From an uncultured Clostridia bacterium (GTDB taxonomy: Bacteria > Bacillota > Clostridia > Christensenellales > Maliibacteriaceae), in assembly GCA_934613185.1 (NCBI GenBank), contig CAKTSO010000001.1, positions 1 through 48,361 on the forward strand: a stretch of DNA of 48,361 nucleotides, read 5' to 3'. The position numbers and the translations under genes were made by a program. Below the pieces are notes generated by a model. That model was not told the DNA's origin, did not search any database, and was given only the letters and a program-made list of their open reading frames with translations. Below are positions 1-9,218 of this stretch, piece after piece (position 1 is the first letter of the stretch; each line of letters starts with the position of its first letter).

Positions 1-225
1 CTGGACGACTTCGTCATCAGCTACTTCACCTCGGGCAACGGATTTGAAACGCTGCCCATCCGCATTTACGCAATGACCAAAAAGGCCGTCACGCCGAAGA
101 TGTACGCGCTGGCGACGATCATCTTCTTCGTGACGCTGACGCTGCTTTTGATCAGCAACGTCGTCGACAACGAGGATCGCCGGCAGCTCAAAGAGCTGAA
201 AAAGGCCAAAAAGCGTGAAATCTGA
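1..225 (+). CDS. potC: Spermidine/putrescine ABC transporter permease, C-terminal fragment (PotC-like)
   Basis: The reading frame is open from the first base and stops with TGA at 223-225, so only the last 74 residues are present. They hold a loop with the motif LDDFVISYFTSG, a hydrophobic segment of about 20 residues (ALATIIFFVTLTLLLIS) and a short Lys/Arg-rich cytoplasmic tail. The loop is characteristic of the inner-membrane permease PotC of polyamine ABC importers. The next gene, 39 bases downstream on the same strand, encodes a PotD-like binding protein, which is the usual potABCD order. The fragment is cut by the window edge, not by a mutation. Assignment to the polyamine family rests on the motif and the neighbour; exact substrate preference cannot be read. 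Confidence 0.85.
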   Translation: MDDFVISYFTSGNGFETLPIRIYAMTKKAVTPKMYALATIIFFVTLTLLLISNVVDNEDRRQLKELKKAKKREI

Positions 226-264
226 CGCTTTGGAATATTTCTGAAAACAGGGAGGAGCATTTTC

Positions 265-1371
265 ATGAAGAAGGTTCTTTGTGCGGCAATGGCGGCCGTG
301 CTGCTTGTTTGCCTCGTGCTTTCCGGCTGCGGCAAAAGCGCGCTGACGCTCAACGTCTACAACTGGGGAGAGTACATCTCCGACGGCAGCGAGGGTACGT
401 TCGACACGATCCGCGAGTTCGAATCCTGGTATAAGGAGACCTACGGCGAGCGCGTCAAGGTCAACTACACCACGTTCGCCTCCAACGAGGACATGTACAA
501 CAAGATCTCCAGCGGCGCGGTCAGCTACGACGTCATCATTCCGTCGGACTACATGATCGCCCGCATGGCGGACGAGGGGCTGCTTCAGAAGCTCGACTTT
601 GACAACATCCCCAATTACGAACACATCGCCGAAAGCTTCCACGGCCTGTATTACGATCCGCAGGACGAGTACTCCGTCCCCTACGCCTACGGCATCGTCG
701 GCGTGATCTACGACGCGAACGTCGTCGACGAGGGCGACGCGGGCGACTGGGATCTGATGTGGAACGAAAAATACTCCGGCAGCATTTTGCAGTTCAACAA
801 CTCCCGCGACGCGTTCGGCACCGCGATGTACAAGCTCGGCATCGACGTCAACACGACCGACACCGCCGATTGGGACCGCGCCTACGACGAGCTTCTGGCG
901 CAGCGCCCGCTCGTTTACAGCTACGTCATGGACGAAGTGTTCAATATGATGGAATCGGGCGAGGCCGCCGTCGGCGCGTACTATGCGGGCGACTACTTCA
1001 CGATGCGCGACGCGCAGTCCGACGACGTCGACCTTCAGTTCTATTATCCCGAGCGCACGAACTACTACATCGACGCCATGTGCGTCCCCACCTGCGCGCA
1101 GAACAAGGAGCTTGCGGAGATCTTCATCAACTACATGCTTTCCGAAGAGCCCGCCGTCGCCAACGCCGAATACACGTCCTACGCCTCCCCCAACCGCCTC
1201 GTCTTTGAAAACACGGGCTACCGGGAAGACATGGGTGAGGACGCCATCGAGATCCTGTATCCCGAAATGACGAACTTCGCCGAGCAGTACAACAAAATGG
1301 CGTATCGCAATCTGGATGCCGACATGCTCGATTACCTCAACACCCTCTGGGAGAACGTCAAGATCAACTGA
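265..1371 (+). CDS. potD: Polyamine ABC transporter substrate-binding lipoprotein (PotD-like)
   Basis: This 368-residue extracellular solute-binding protein delivers spermidine or putrescine to the PotABC importer. It starts at an ATG preceded by GGGAGGAG. The N-terminus is a lipoprotein signal ending in the lipobox LSGC, so the mature protein should be anchored to the outer face of the membrane. The mature part opens with LNVYNWGEYISD, the hallmark of PotD/PotF proteins, and the length is normal for the family. It lies 39 bases after the potC fragment and before a strong terminator, so it is the last gene of the operon. Polyamine binding is inferred from family and context. Confidence 0.9.
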   Translation: MKKVLCAAMAAVLLVCLVLSGCGKSALTLNVYNWGEYISDGSEGTFDTIREFESWYKETYGERVKVNYTTFASNEDMYNKISSGAVSYDVIIPSDYMIARMADEGLLQKLDFDNIPNYEHIAESFHGLYYDPQDEYSVPYAYGIVGVIYDANVVDEGDAGDWDLMWNEKYSGSILQFNNSRDAFGTAMYKLGIDVNTTDTADWDRAYDELLAQRPLVYSYVMDEVFNMMESGEAAVGAYYAGDYFTMRDAQSDDVDLQFYYPERTNYYIDAMCVPTCAQNKELAEIFINYMLSEEPAVANAEYTSYASPNRLVFENTGYREDMGEDAIEILYPEMTNFAEQYNKMAYRNLDADMLDYLNTLWENVKIN

Positions 1372-1387
1372 CGAAAACGCTCCAAGC

Positions 1388-1427
1388 AAAAACGGCTTTC
1401 GCACATTGCGGAAGCCGTTTTTGTTTT
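1388..1427 (+). terminator. Rho-independent terminator after potD
   Basis: A stem formed by AAAAACGGCTTTCGC and its near-complement GCGGAAGCCGTTTTT is followed by TTTTTGTTTT. It ends the polyamine transporter operon and, being A-rich on the other side, may also serve the convergent gene ending at 1436. Confidence 0.85.
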
Positions 1428-1435
1428 ATGATCTT

Positions 1436-2746
1436 TTACTTTCGAAGCAGTCGGTCTTCGCACTTGCCCTCGGCCTGCAAAAGCTCGACGCCGAGGATCT
1501 TCGCAAACGTCGGGGCGTGGTTCAAAATATGCCCCTCCTCCAGCACGACGCCCGGCGCAAACGACGGGCCCATGCCGATAAACGGCGGCTGCGGGCCTTT
1601 TTCGGGCATATGGCCGTGGGTGGAATGGCCGAAGCGATAGTCCGACGTATCCAGCTCGCGCACGACGGGGCGACGCCAGTCGTCGGAGAAGGTCGTGAAG
1701 CCGTCCGTCTCGATGACGAACGAAAAATCGCCGTCGAGGCCGTAGCGGGCTTTGACTTCCTCCTTCGTGAAGACACGCTCGAAGCCGTAGAGCTTTTCGC
1801 CCGCCATTTTTTGCAGCATGTCGTACACGCGATTTTTGAGTTCTTCATCATCGGGGCGGGACAGATAGACGTGCCCCGACAGCGCGCAGCTTGCGCAGTA
1901 GGCGTCCCACGAGGCAAGTTCGCCGTCCTCCTTCGTTCGGATCAGCCCCGCGTCGGCGAAGAACACGTTCGGGCAGACGGTGCGGCAGATGTTGAGATGC
2001 CCGTGGTCGCTCAGGACGACAAAGTCGGTCTCATTCTCGATCCCCGCGTCGCGCAGCGCGTCAAAGAGCATGGAGAGCCAGCGGTCGGTCACGCGGATCG
2101 ATTCTTTGACCGGCTCGGTGAAAAGCCCGGTGCGGTGGCGTTCGCCGTCGACGAAGCCGGGGTGCGTGAACAGCACGTTCGGGCGGAAGCGGCGCAGAAT
2201 CTCGGCGGCGCAGTAGATCTCGAATTCGTCGTAATCGGGGTGCGCGTTGCCGCAGCCGTAAATTCGGAGCGCATTTTCGACGATGTCCATCACGCATTCG
2301 CTCGTCCCGAGCTTGCGGTAGACGCTCGCGGGGTCGTCCTCATGCCCGCGCATGTCGAGCCCCATGACCTCCGGCACGAGATAGTCGATCACGTCGCCTC
2401 CTTCCGCGGTCACGGGCCAGCGGCACGCGGCGGTCGTCAATCCCGCGCGGTGCGCCGCGTGAAAGATCGTCTCGACATTCACCTGGGATATTTTGTTGAA
2501 CCACGGGCGCTCCAACTGCCCCGGGATGAATTCTTCGTTGGCGACGATCCCCGTTTTCCCCGCGGCGCAGCCCGTCATGATCGACGCATGGATCGGGTGC
2601 GTGAGGGTCGGATAGATCGAGCGGACGCGGTCGATGCGCGCCCCGTTTTTTAGTAATTTCCCGAAAGCGGGCAGCGTCGCGGCAAACGCGAGGTCTTCAT
2701 AGACGAGCGCGTCCACGCTGACGACGACAAGATGACGGTCGGACAT
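1436..2746 (-). CDS. Alkaline phosphatase-superfamily nucleotide pyrophosphatase/phosphodiesterase
   Basis: A 436-residue enzyme of the type I phosphodiesterase/nucleotide pyrophosphatase (NPP) family. The metal and nucleophile motifs are visible in order: VVSVDALV near the N-terminus (first metal Asp), PTLTHPIHASIMTG with the Thr nucleophile, HPGFVDGERH (HxxxDxxxH second metal site), VVLSDHGH (SDHG) and FGHSTHGHMP (final metal His). There is no signal peptide, so it probably acts in the cytoplasm. The ATG at 2746 is chosen because it follows AAAAAGGAGAATATCGCC; a longer frame upstream lacks such a site. Substrate is unknown; members cleave phosphodiesters, phosphonates or phospholipid headgroups. 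It is convergent with potD and divergent from recQ. Confidence 0.82.
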   Translation of the reverse strand: MSDRHLVVVSVDALVYEDLAFAATLPAFGKLLKNGARIDRVRSIYPTLTHPIHASIMTGCAAGKTGIVANEEFIPGQLERPWFNKISQVNVETIFHAAHRAGLTTAACRWPVTAEGGDVIDYLVPEVMGLDMRGHEDDPASVYRKLGTSECVMDIVENALRIYGCGNAHPDYDEFEIYCAAEILRRFRPNVLFTHPGFVDGERHRTGLFTEPVKESIRVTDRWLSMLFDALRDAGIENETDFVVLSDHGHLNICRTVCPNVFFADAGLIRTKEDGELASWDAYCASCALSGHVYLSRPDDEELKNRVYDMLQKMAGEKLYGFERVFTKEEVKARYGLDGDFSFVIETDGFTTFSDDWRRPVVRELDTSDYRFGHSTHGHMPEKGPQPPFIGMGPSFAPGVVLEEGHILNHAPTFAKILGVELLQAEGKCEDRLLRK

Positions 2747-2993
2747 GGCGATATTCTCCTTTTTGTTTGATGACGTTCCGATAACCCTAAATCTCATTAT
2801 ACCACACAACGCGCGCCGCATCTGCTATAATGAAGCGGATTCCGTACAACAGATCAAAAAACGGCCGCCGTGCGGCATTTCAGAGAAAAACGGGAGGTCT
2901 TCACGTCGAACGCGGCAGGCGCATTCCGTCGCCCGGGCGATCCGCCGCTCGGATGCGCGGATTTCGTCCCGAACGCGTTTCGGCCTTTGCATT

Positions 2994-5516
2994 ATGGATA
3001 AATACGAAGCGCTTTCGCGCTATTACGGACACGAGTCGTTCCGCCCCGGGCAGGAGACGCTCGTCGACGCGCTGACGGGCGGACGCGACGCGTTCGGCGT
3101 GATGCCGACGGGCGGCGGCAAGTCCGTGTGCTATCAGATCCCCGCGCTGCTGTCAAGCGGGATCACCCTGGTCGTAAGCCCGCTCGTCTCGCTCATGGCC
3201 GATCAGGTCGCGACGCTGAAGCAGATGGGCGTCGCGGCGGCGTATCTGAACGCCACGCTGACGCCGCGCCAGATGGAGCTTGCCTGCGAACGCATGGCGC
3301 GCGGGGCGTACAGGATCGTCTACGTCACGCCGGAACGTTTGAACGTGCCGTCGTTCGCCGCGCTTTGCAAAAAACTGCCGATCCGCATCGTCGCCGTGGA
3401 CGAGGCGCACTGCGTCTCCCAGTGGGGGCAGGACTTTCGCCCGAGCTATCTTGCGATCGCGGATTTCATCGCGCTTTTTCCGAAGCGTCCCGCCGTGGGC
3501 GCGTTCACCGCGACGGCGACCGAGCTTGTGCGAAGCGACATCGAGCGGCTGCTGACATTAAAAGATCCCGTGCGCGTGGTCACGGGGTTCGACCAGCCGA
3601 ATCTTTATTACGAAGTGCAAACGCCGAAGGACAAGCTCGACGCGCTGCTGCATTTCGCCGCCGCGCACGAAGAGCAAAGCGGCATCGTCTACTGTTCCAC
3701 GCGAAAGACGGTCGAGCAGGTTCACGCCGAACTTGTGCATTACGGCTTTTCGGCGGCACGTTATCACGCGGGGCTGTCCGACAACGAGCGTGCAAAGGCG
3801 CAGGAGGACTTTCGATTCGATCGCGTGCGCCTCATCGTGGCGACGAACGCCTTCGGCATGGGGATCGACAAATCCAACGTTTCCTACGTTCTTCATTACA
3901 ACATGCCGCAAAGCCCCGAGGCGTATTATCAGGAGGCGGGGCGCGCGGGGCGCGACGGCGAAAACGCGCAGTGCGTGCTGTATTTTAGCACGCGGGACGT
4001 CGTCACGGCGCGCTGGCTCATCCGGCATCGCGCGCCGAACGAGGCGCTGACGGCCGAGCAGACCGCGGCGCTGCAAAAGCAGGACGAAGTTCGCCTGCAA
4101 AAAATGGTCGATTATTGCGAAACGTCCGCGTGTCTTCGCGGCGCTTTGCTGGATTATTTCGGGCAGAAGCACCCTTTGCGCTGCAACGCCTGTGCCAACT
4201 GCAAAAGGGCGCGGGAAACCGCGGCGTTTCTCCTGCGCCCGCTTCCCGCCCCCGCGCCCGCGCCCGCATTCGGCATGCGCGACGTCTCGCACGAGGCGGC
4301 GGCGTTTCTGGCGGGGATTTCCAAAATGGGAAGCGGCGTCAGATGCGCGTTCGCCGTCAAAATGCTGCAAAAAAATGCGCAGGTCGGCACGGCGCTCTAT
4401 GAGAAAAGCGACGAATTTCTTCACGCATTGGCCGCGCAGCTCGTGCAAAGCGGCTTCGTCAGCGAAAACGAGTTCGGCGGCCTTTCCGTCGTCCCGCGCG
4501 CGGCGGAGGTGCTCCGCGGCGACGTCCGCGTGTTTTTGGAGGAGGAGAAGGCGGCAAGTCCGAAAGAAGTTCCCGCCGCGAAAAAAGAGGCGGAACCTTT
4601 CGATCTTTCTCCAACGATCGAAAAGAAAGCCCCGCCCGCAGCCAATCCCGCAGACGTCACGCGCGAGGCAATCGTCATGCTGCGCTGTGTACAGCAGATT
4701 GAGGATATCGCCGAATGCGGCCCGACGATAAGCGATCTTTGCAATGTACTGCGCGGCAAAACGCGCCGCGGCATGCCGATCCGTGATATCGCACAGCTTG
4801 AAACATTCGGCGCGCTGCCGTCGCTTTCCAACGCACAGCTTCGCCGCATCGCCGATGCGCTGATACAGCGGCACGACCTCGCCTGCGACACACAGGGGTT
4901 TCTCTACGTTCCTCTTCGCGCGGAAGAGGTGTTTCAGGGAAAGGCCGCGATTTTCATGGACGACGATTCCGTGCCCGCGGCGGATCTCACGCTTCCCAAT
5001 CTTTCGATCAAGGTGCTGCGCGCCGCAGCATCGCTGCCCGAACCGTTAAAAGAAACGCTTCTCGTCCGCTTCCTGCGCGGCGGGCGGGACAAGCGGCTTC
5101 TGGAAAAAGGCCTCGACAAATGCCGCGGCTATGGGAAATGCCGCGAGCTTTCGCGCGGTGGGATGCAGGAGCTGATTTCTCAACTGATCGAGCGGGAGCT
5201 TTTGCGGATCGACGCGCGCGGCGTCGTCACGCTCACCGACGAAGGGCGCGACGCAGCGGGGATCGTGCGGCCGCGAAAAAAGGCGGCGGGCGCGGGCGAT
5301 CCCGCGCTGTTTGACGCGCTCAAGGCGCGCCGCTACGCGCTTGCGAGCGCGCAGAGGATCCCCGCCTACGCCGTGTTCTCCGACGCGACGCTGCGCGACA
5401 TGGTCAAAAAGCGCCCGAAAACGCCGGAGGAATTTCGCCGCGTCTCGGGCGTCGGCGAGGTCAAGGCCGCGCGCTACGGGAAGGATTTTCTGCGGATCAT
5501 CGCAAAATTCGAATAA
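2994..5516 (+). CDS. recQ: ATP-dependent DNA helicase RecQ, long form with three winged-helix-like modules
   Basis: An 840-residue 3'-5' DNA helicase for recombination and fork repair. It has Walker A (MPTGGGKS, about residues 37-44), Walker B VDEAHC (135-140), helicase-C motifs with QEAGRAGRDG (313-322), and zinc-binding Cys380, Cys397, Cys400 and Cys403. After an Ala/Pro linker (about 415-425) there are three successive segments of about 90 residues (about 431-515, 554-655, 668-758) that each resemble the RQC winged helix, then an HRDC domain (770-839). The usual bacterial RecQ is about 600 residues with one RQC. The start ATG has no clear ribosome-binding site, so the start is less certain than the identity. 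Confidence 0.93.
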   Translation: MDKYEALSRYYGHESFRPGQETLVDALTGGRDAFGVMPTGGGKSVCYQIPALLSSGITLVVSPLVSLMADQVATLKQMGVAAAYLNATLTPRQMELACERMARGAYRIVYVTPERLNVPSFAALCKKLPIRIVAVDEAHCVSQWGQDFRPSYLAIADFIALFPKRPAVGAFTATATELVRSDIERLLTLKDPVRVVTGFDQPNLYYEVQTPKDKLDALLHFAAAHEEQSGIVYCSTRKTVEQVHAELVHYGFSAARYHAGLSDNERAKAQEDFRFDRVRLIVATNAFGMGIDKSNVSYVLHYNMPQSPEAYYQEAGRAGRDGENAQCVLYFSTRDVVTARWLIRHRAPNEALTAEQTAALQKQDEVRLQKMVDYCETSACLRGALLDYFGQKHPLRCNACANCKRARETAAFLLRPLPAPAPAPAFGMRDVSHEAAAFLAGISKMGSGVRCAFAVKMLQKNAQVGTALYEKSDEFLHALAAQLVQSGFVSENEFGGLSVVPRAAEVLRGDVRVFLEEEKAASPKEVPAAKKEAEPFDLSPTIEKKAPPAANPADVTREAIVMLRCVQQIEDIAECGPTISDLCNVLRGKTRRGMPIRDIAQLETFGALPSLSNAQLRRIADALIQRHDLACDTQGFLYVPLRAEEVFQGKAAIFMDDDSVPAADLTLPNLSIKVLRAAASLPEPLKETLLVRFLRGGRDKRLLEKGLDKCRGYGKCRELSRGGMQELISQLIERELLRIDARGVVTLTDEGRDAAGIVRPRKKAAGAGDPALFDALKARRYALASAQRIPAYAVFSDATLRDMVKKRPKTPEEFRRVSGVGEVKAARYGKDFLRIIAKFE

Positions 5517-5518
5517 AT

Positions 5519-5563
5519 AAAAACCGCACGGTTCGCAAAACAAAGCGTTCCGTGCGGTTTTTA
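5519..5563. terminator. Bidirectional terminator between recQ and the pseudouridine synthase gene
   Basis: The arms AAACCGCACGG and CCGTGCGGTTT are perfectly complementary and are flanked by A and T runs on both sides. The hairpin sits between two convergent genes ending at 5516 and 5585, so it probably serves both. Confidence 0.85.
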
Positions 5564-5584
5564 AAATATATTCTGCCGCGCCGA

Positions 5585-6253
5585 TCAAAGGAACTTCGCA
5601 AACGCGTTCCACGGCGCGCGGTCGGGCGGCGGGCAAACAAACGTCATGGGTTCTTTTTTCGTCGGATGCTCGAGTGACAGCTTCCACGCCCAAAGCGCGA
5701 GGTCGCCGCGTTCGGCGCCGCGATTGTACTTTTGATCGCAGACGAGCGGATGGCCCGCATGGGCAAACTGCACGCGGATCTGGTGCGAGCGCCCCGTGTC
5801 CAGATGGACTTCGACAAGCGTGTTTCCGCCGCAGACGCCGAGCGCGCGATACGAAAGCCGCGCGAGCTTCGCCCCCGCCGTTCCCTCCGAAACGACGCGG
5901 GACGTATTCGAGCGCTCGTCCTTCCAAAGCCAGTCGCAAAGCGCGCCGTCTTCTTTGATCGCGCCCGCGACCACGGCAAGATACGTCCGCGACATCTGCC
6001 GCGTCTTCAGCTGCGCCGACAGCCGCGCCGCCGCCTTGGACGTGCGCGCGAATGCCATGACGCCGCCCGCCGGACGGTCGAGCCGATGCACGAGCCCGAG
6101 GTATACGTCCCCGGGCTTGTTGTATTTTTCCTTGACATAGGCCTTCAAAACCGTCAAAAGGTCGGGATCGCCGCTGGCATCCGCCTGCGCGGGCATGTTC
6201 TGCGGCTTTTGGACGATCAGAAGGTGGTTGTCTTCATAGAGAACGGGAACCAT
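5585..6253 (-). CDS. RluA-family RNA pseudouridine synthase
   Basis: A 222-residue pseudouridine synthase that isomerises uridine in rRNA or tRNA. The catalytic loop GLVHRLDRPAGG carries the invariant Asp of the HRLD motif, and the late motif GRSHQIRVQFAHAGHPL is typical of RluA proteins. No N-terminal S4 domain is present, so it is a short single-domain form. The ATG at 6253 is chosen because the upstream methyltransferase gene stops at 6259, five bases earlier, and the sequence GGGAAG lies just ahead; the longer upstream frame is a shadow of that gene. The two form an apparent RNA-modification operon. The target position cannot be predicted. Confidence 0.88.
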   Translation of the reverse strand: MVPVLYEDNHLLIVQKPQNMPAQADASGDPDLLTVLKAYVKEKYNKPGDVYLGLVHRLDRPAGGVMAFARTSKAAARLSAQLKTRQMSRTYLAVVAGAIKEDGALCDWLWKDERSNTSRVVSEGTAGAKLARLSYRALGVCGGNTLVEVHLDTGRSHQIRVQFAHAGHPLVCDQKYNRGAERGDLALWAWKLSLEHPTKKEPMTFVCPPPDRAPWNAFAKFL

Positions 6254-6258
6254 CGGCG

Positions 6259-7116
6259 TCACTTCCCGACGAAGCGCCCCGCCGCGCCGCAGGGCAGCAC
6301 CAGCCCGCGTTCGGTCGGCAGGCAGACTTCCTGTGCCTCCACGCGGCCGTTGTAATTTTTGAGCGCGATGGTCAGAAGATTCGACAGCACCGCGGGCTGC
6401 AATCCCGTCGTGTAGGCGTTCAAAATGAAGAACAGCGGGCGATCCGTCAATACCTGCGCGCAAAGCGCCAAAAGCGGCGCGATCTTGTCCTCCAGCCGCC
6501 AGACCTCGCCGCCCGGGCCGCGCCCGTAGCTCGGCGGATCCATGACGATGGCGTCGTAGCGGTTGCCGCGGCGGATCTCCCGCGCGACGAATTTTTCACA
6601 GTCGTCCACAATGTAACGGATGGGCGCTTCGCGAAGGCCGCTCGCCGCCGCGTTGTCCTTCGCCCAGGCGACCATGCCCTTCGCCGCATCGACATGGCAC
6701 ACGCGCGCCCCCGCCGCCGCGCAGGCGACCGTCGCGCCGCCGGTGTAGCCGAACAGGTTCAAAACGCTGATCGGTCGGCCCGCGTTTTTGATGGCGCTCA
6801 TCATGAAATCCCAGTTGGCGGCCTGCTCGGGGAACAGCCCCGTATGCTTAAAGCCCGTGGGATGGACGATAAAACGAAGGTCGCGATAGGAAATCTGCCA
6901 CTTGTCGGGCAGCTCGCGGCGGAAATCCCACGCGCCGCCGCCCGAGGACGAGCGGGTGTAGCGCGCGTCGGCACTCTTCCACGGCATGGCGGGGTCCTTG
7001 TCCCAAATCGCCTGCGGGTCGGGCCGGCGCAGGATCACGTCGCCCCAGCGCTCGAGCTTTTCGCCGCCGCCGGAATCGATGACGGAAAAATCCGTCCAGT
7101 TTTTTGCAAGATACAT
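6259..7116 (-). CDS. Class I SAM-dependent methyltransferase, RlmI/RlmK-like catalytic domain
   Basis: A 285-residue cytoplasmic methyltransferase. The SAM-binding motif I is SVLNLFGYTGGATVAC, followed by an acidic residue in CHVDAAKGM, and the catalytic motif is MDPPSYGRG, as in rRNA m5C-type enzymes of the RlmI/RlmK group. The motif HTGLFPEQAANWDFM upstream of motif I is also typical of this group. It lacks the N-terminal PUA domain of RlmI. The ATG follows CAGTAGGAGAAGTC. It is the first gene of a pair with the pseudouridine synthase, which supports an RNA substrate; methylation of rRNA is inference. Confidence 0.82.
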   Translation of the reverse strand: MYLAKNWTDFSVIDSGGGEKLERWGDVILRRPDPQAIWDKDPAMPWKSADARYTRSSSGGGAWDFRRELPDKWQISYRDLRFIVHPTGFKHTGLFPEQAANWDFMMSAIKNAGRPISVLNLFGYTGGATVACAAAGARVCHVDAAKGMVAWAKDNAAASGLREAPIRYIVDDCEKFVAREIRRGNRYDAIVMDPPSYGRGPGGEVWRLEDKIAPLLALCAQVLTDRPLFFILNAYTTGLQPAVLSNLLTIALKNYNGRVEAQEVCLPTERGLVLPCGAAGRFVGK

Positions 7117-7162
7117 AAAAGACTTCTCCTACTGAAAAAAGGGGGTCGCGGCAAGATGGTTT

Positions 7163-7195
7163 TAAAAAAAGCCGCTGAAGATTCAGCGGCTTTGC
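7163..7195 (-). terminator. Terminator after tRNA-Arg
   Basis: On the minus strand AAAGCCGCTGAA and TTCAGCGGCTTT pair almost perfectly and are followed by TTTT. It lies three bases after the tRNA 3' end and before the methyltransferase gene. Confidence 0.85.
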
Positions 7196-7198
7196 AAG

Positions 7199-7272
<74 letters not shown>

Positions 7273-7290
7273 ATATCTCGTGCAGGAATT

Positions 7291-7319
7291 ATAATAGCGC
7301 AAAAGGCCGGGGTTGTCAA
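7291..7319 (-). promoter_or_regulatory. Sigma-A promoter of tRNA-Arg
   Basis: On the minus strand a TTGACA -35 box (7314-7319), a 17-base spacer and a TATTAT -10 box (7291-7296) lie 18 bases before the tRNA. This near-consensus promoter fits a strongly expressed tRNA gene. Confidence 0.85.
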
Positions 7320-7331
7320 CGGATTTTCCGA

Positions 7332-9140
7332 TTATTTTTTAAGGCTCGGCGGATTTTTTGCGGTTTCGCCGCCGTTTTCAAGCAAAAGCACCGCGAACGA
7401 CGCGCTCTGCACGGCATTTTGCTCGCCGTTTTCCTCCAAAACGATGGTATCGAAGACGATCCGCACGCGAACGCCGTTTTCTTCGAGTTCAGCGGTCGCC
7501 CAGTTTTCGTCGCCCGCGTCGTATCGTTCGGCGGCGCTTTGGATCGCGGCGTCAAGGTCGAAGCTCGCCGTGCCTTCGTCCGTCTCGACGGCAAGTTCGC
7601 CGGGGAGCGTCCGCGCCCAAACGTTGACCGAAGACATCTCCTGCCCTGCCGCGTCGCTCGGGTCGTAGAAGAAGTCGGGCAGAAGGAAGCGGCCGCCCGC
7701 CGTGTCGATCGCATCGTCCTCCCGCGTCAGGACGCGCGTTGTTTCGTTCACCCAATCGTCGACGCGCTCGCCCGACGGCGTTTCGCCCGCGACGTCGCCC
7801 GAAAATCCGAACGCGTTCCACGGATCGTCCGTCAAAATCTCGCCGCTTTCCAGCGTGATCTTGACGTTCGTCTGCGTCAGAAGGTAGCGTGCGGCGGACG
7901 TGATCGTCTCTTTCTGTTCGTCGGTCGCGTCGGGATTTGGCACGACGCATTCGCGGCTTCCCATTTCAGCTTCGGCCAGCGCGCGGTCAAGCCGCGCCGT
8001 CTGCGACAGGCGGCACAACGTGAACACGTTCAAAAACGGCAGAAGCGCCGCCGCGATCAGCGCGATCCCGAGGGAAAGCGGCAGCGCGCGCGCGGAGAAT
8101 GTTTCCCCGAAAAAGAATGCATAGACGAGCGCGCCGAGCATCCAAAGCCCGAAGAGAACGGCGAGAAGGCGCTGCGGCGTTGCGCCGTAGGCGCGGATGC
8201 GGATGAAACAGGCAAAAAACAGCATCGTAAGCGGCAGAAGCCAAATCGGCGGCGCGGCGCGGAAAAACCCTTTCGCCGCGCGGTCTTCCCGCCCGCTGCC
8301 GAAGAAAAACAGCACGCAGGCGACCGCGGCGCTTGCGAACAAAACGAGCGGCGCGACCTCGTTGCTCGGCCAAATTCCCGTGCCGAGGATGCGCAGAAGA
8401 TAGCCGTAGAAGATCAGCGTCAGCGCGCACAAAAGCGGCAGGACGCCGAATCGGACGAACGCGTTCGCCGCGCGCGGCAGGGATTCCCGCATCGGCTCGT
8501 CGGGCGTCAGCTTCGGCAGAATCAAAAGCGGCAAAAGCGCGCCGTAATAAAGCGCCGCTGCCGTACCGGTGAATCGGAACGGCGAAACCGAGCTTTGCGA
8601 AAGCAGCGCGCCGAACGCGAAGAACAGCGCAATCGTCCCCAAAAACAACGCGGTCGAAACGAGCGCGCCGAGGAACCCCGCCCAAACAAGACGCACGCCG
8701 AACCGCGCCCCCGCCTCCCCCTTCGGGCAAAGCGCCGCGAACGCGAGCAAAAGCAGCGCAAACGTCAATATCGACACGGCCTGCGGCGTCTGCGGCAGTT
8801 TTTGCCCGAGCACGGCGGGAAGATAATACCCGCCCGCCGCGACGGCAAGCGTCCCGAGCGAGGCGGCGGCGCGAACGGACGCCGAGGTTTTGCCGCGCGC
8901 GCAGCAGGCGGCGCAGAAACATTCCGCCGCGAACAAAAGCCACAAAAACGGGAAGGGCGCGTCGTTTGAAAACAGCGCAGTAATGCCGGACATGGCATCC
9001 GCCCCGAAGCCCTCCAGGGCAATGCAGCAGCCGACGATGGCGAGACACACGGCATAGGGCGCGTAAAACAGCGCGAGCGCACGCAAAAGCGGCTCGGGCG
9101 AAATGATGCGCCGCGAATTTGTTTTTCTTTCCGCTTCCAT
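7332..9140 (-). CDS. DUF4153-type polytopic membrane protein
   Basis: A 602-residue membrane protein of unknown function. Roughly residues 15-390 hold about ten or more hydrophobic segments, including LLRILGTGIWPSNE and RIRAYGATPQRLLAV, which resemble the DUF4153 core. The last 210 residues are hydrophilic and acidic and probably form a soluble domain outside or inside the membrane. The ATG follows GCAAGGAGGTCGATCCC, an excellent ribosome-binding site. It is monocistronic, with a strong promoter bearing a dyad over the -10 box. No enzymatic motif is visible and no function is proposed. Confidence 0.75.
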   Translation of the reverse strand: MEAERKTNSRRIISPEPLLRALALFYAPYAVCLAIVGCCIALEGFGADAMSGITALFSNDAPFPFLWLLFAAECFCAACCARGKTSASVRAAASLGTLAVAAGGYYLPAVLGQKLPQTPQAVSILTFALLLLAFAALCPKGEAGARFGVRLVWAGFLGALVSTALFLGTIALFFAFGALLSQSSVSPFRFTGTAAALYYGALLPLLILPKLTPDEPMRESLPRAANAFVRFGVLPLLCALTLIFYGYLLRILGTGIWPSNEVAPLVLFASAAVACVLFFFGSGREDRAAKGFFRAAPPIWLLPLTMLFFACFIRIRAYGATPQRLLAVLFGLWMLGALVYAFFFGETFSARALPLSLGIALIAAALLPFLNVFTLCRLSQTARLDRALAEAEMGSRECVVPNPDATDEQKETITSAARYLLTQTNVKITLESGEILTDDPWNAFGFSGDVAGETPSGERVDDWVNETTRVLTREDDAIDTAGGRFLLPDFFYDPSDAAGQEMSSVNVWARTLPGELAVETDEGTASFDLDAAIQSAAERYDAGDENWATAELEENGVRVRIVFDTIVLEENGEQNAVQSASFAVLLLENGGETAKNPPSLKK

Positions 9141-9158
9141 GGGATCGACCTCCTTGCT

Positions 9159-9196
9159 TTATAATCGGATTATAACATATAATTTATCCATGTCAA
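9159..9196 (-). promoter_or_regulatory. Promoter with palindromic operator before the DUF4153 gene
   Basis: On the minus strand TTGACA (9191-9196), a 16-base spacer and TATAAT (9169-9174) form a consensus promoter. The -10 box lies inside a perfect dyad TTATAAT-CGG-ATTATAA (9159-9175). A dyad over the -10 box suggests a repressor site, though an AT-rich palindrome could arise from the box itself. Confidence 0.7.
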
Positions 9197-9218
9197 TCAT
9201 CATTTATCGTTTTACAAT

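Noticed and set aside
1316..2653. 445-residue plus-strand frame opposite the phosphodiesterase gene
   Set aside because: It is the antisense shadow of a gene with all NPP active-site motifs and has no family features itself.
2796..2831. TATAAT sequences on both strands between the phosphodiesterase gene and recQ
   Set aside because: Good -10 boxes but no acceptable -35 box at 16-18 bases on either strand, so no promoter is called.
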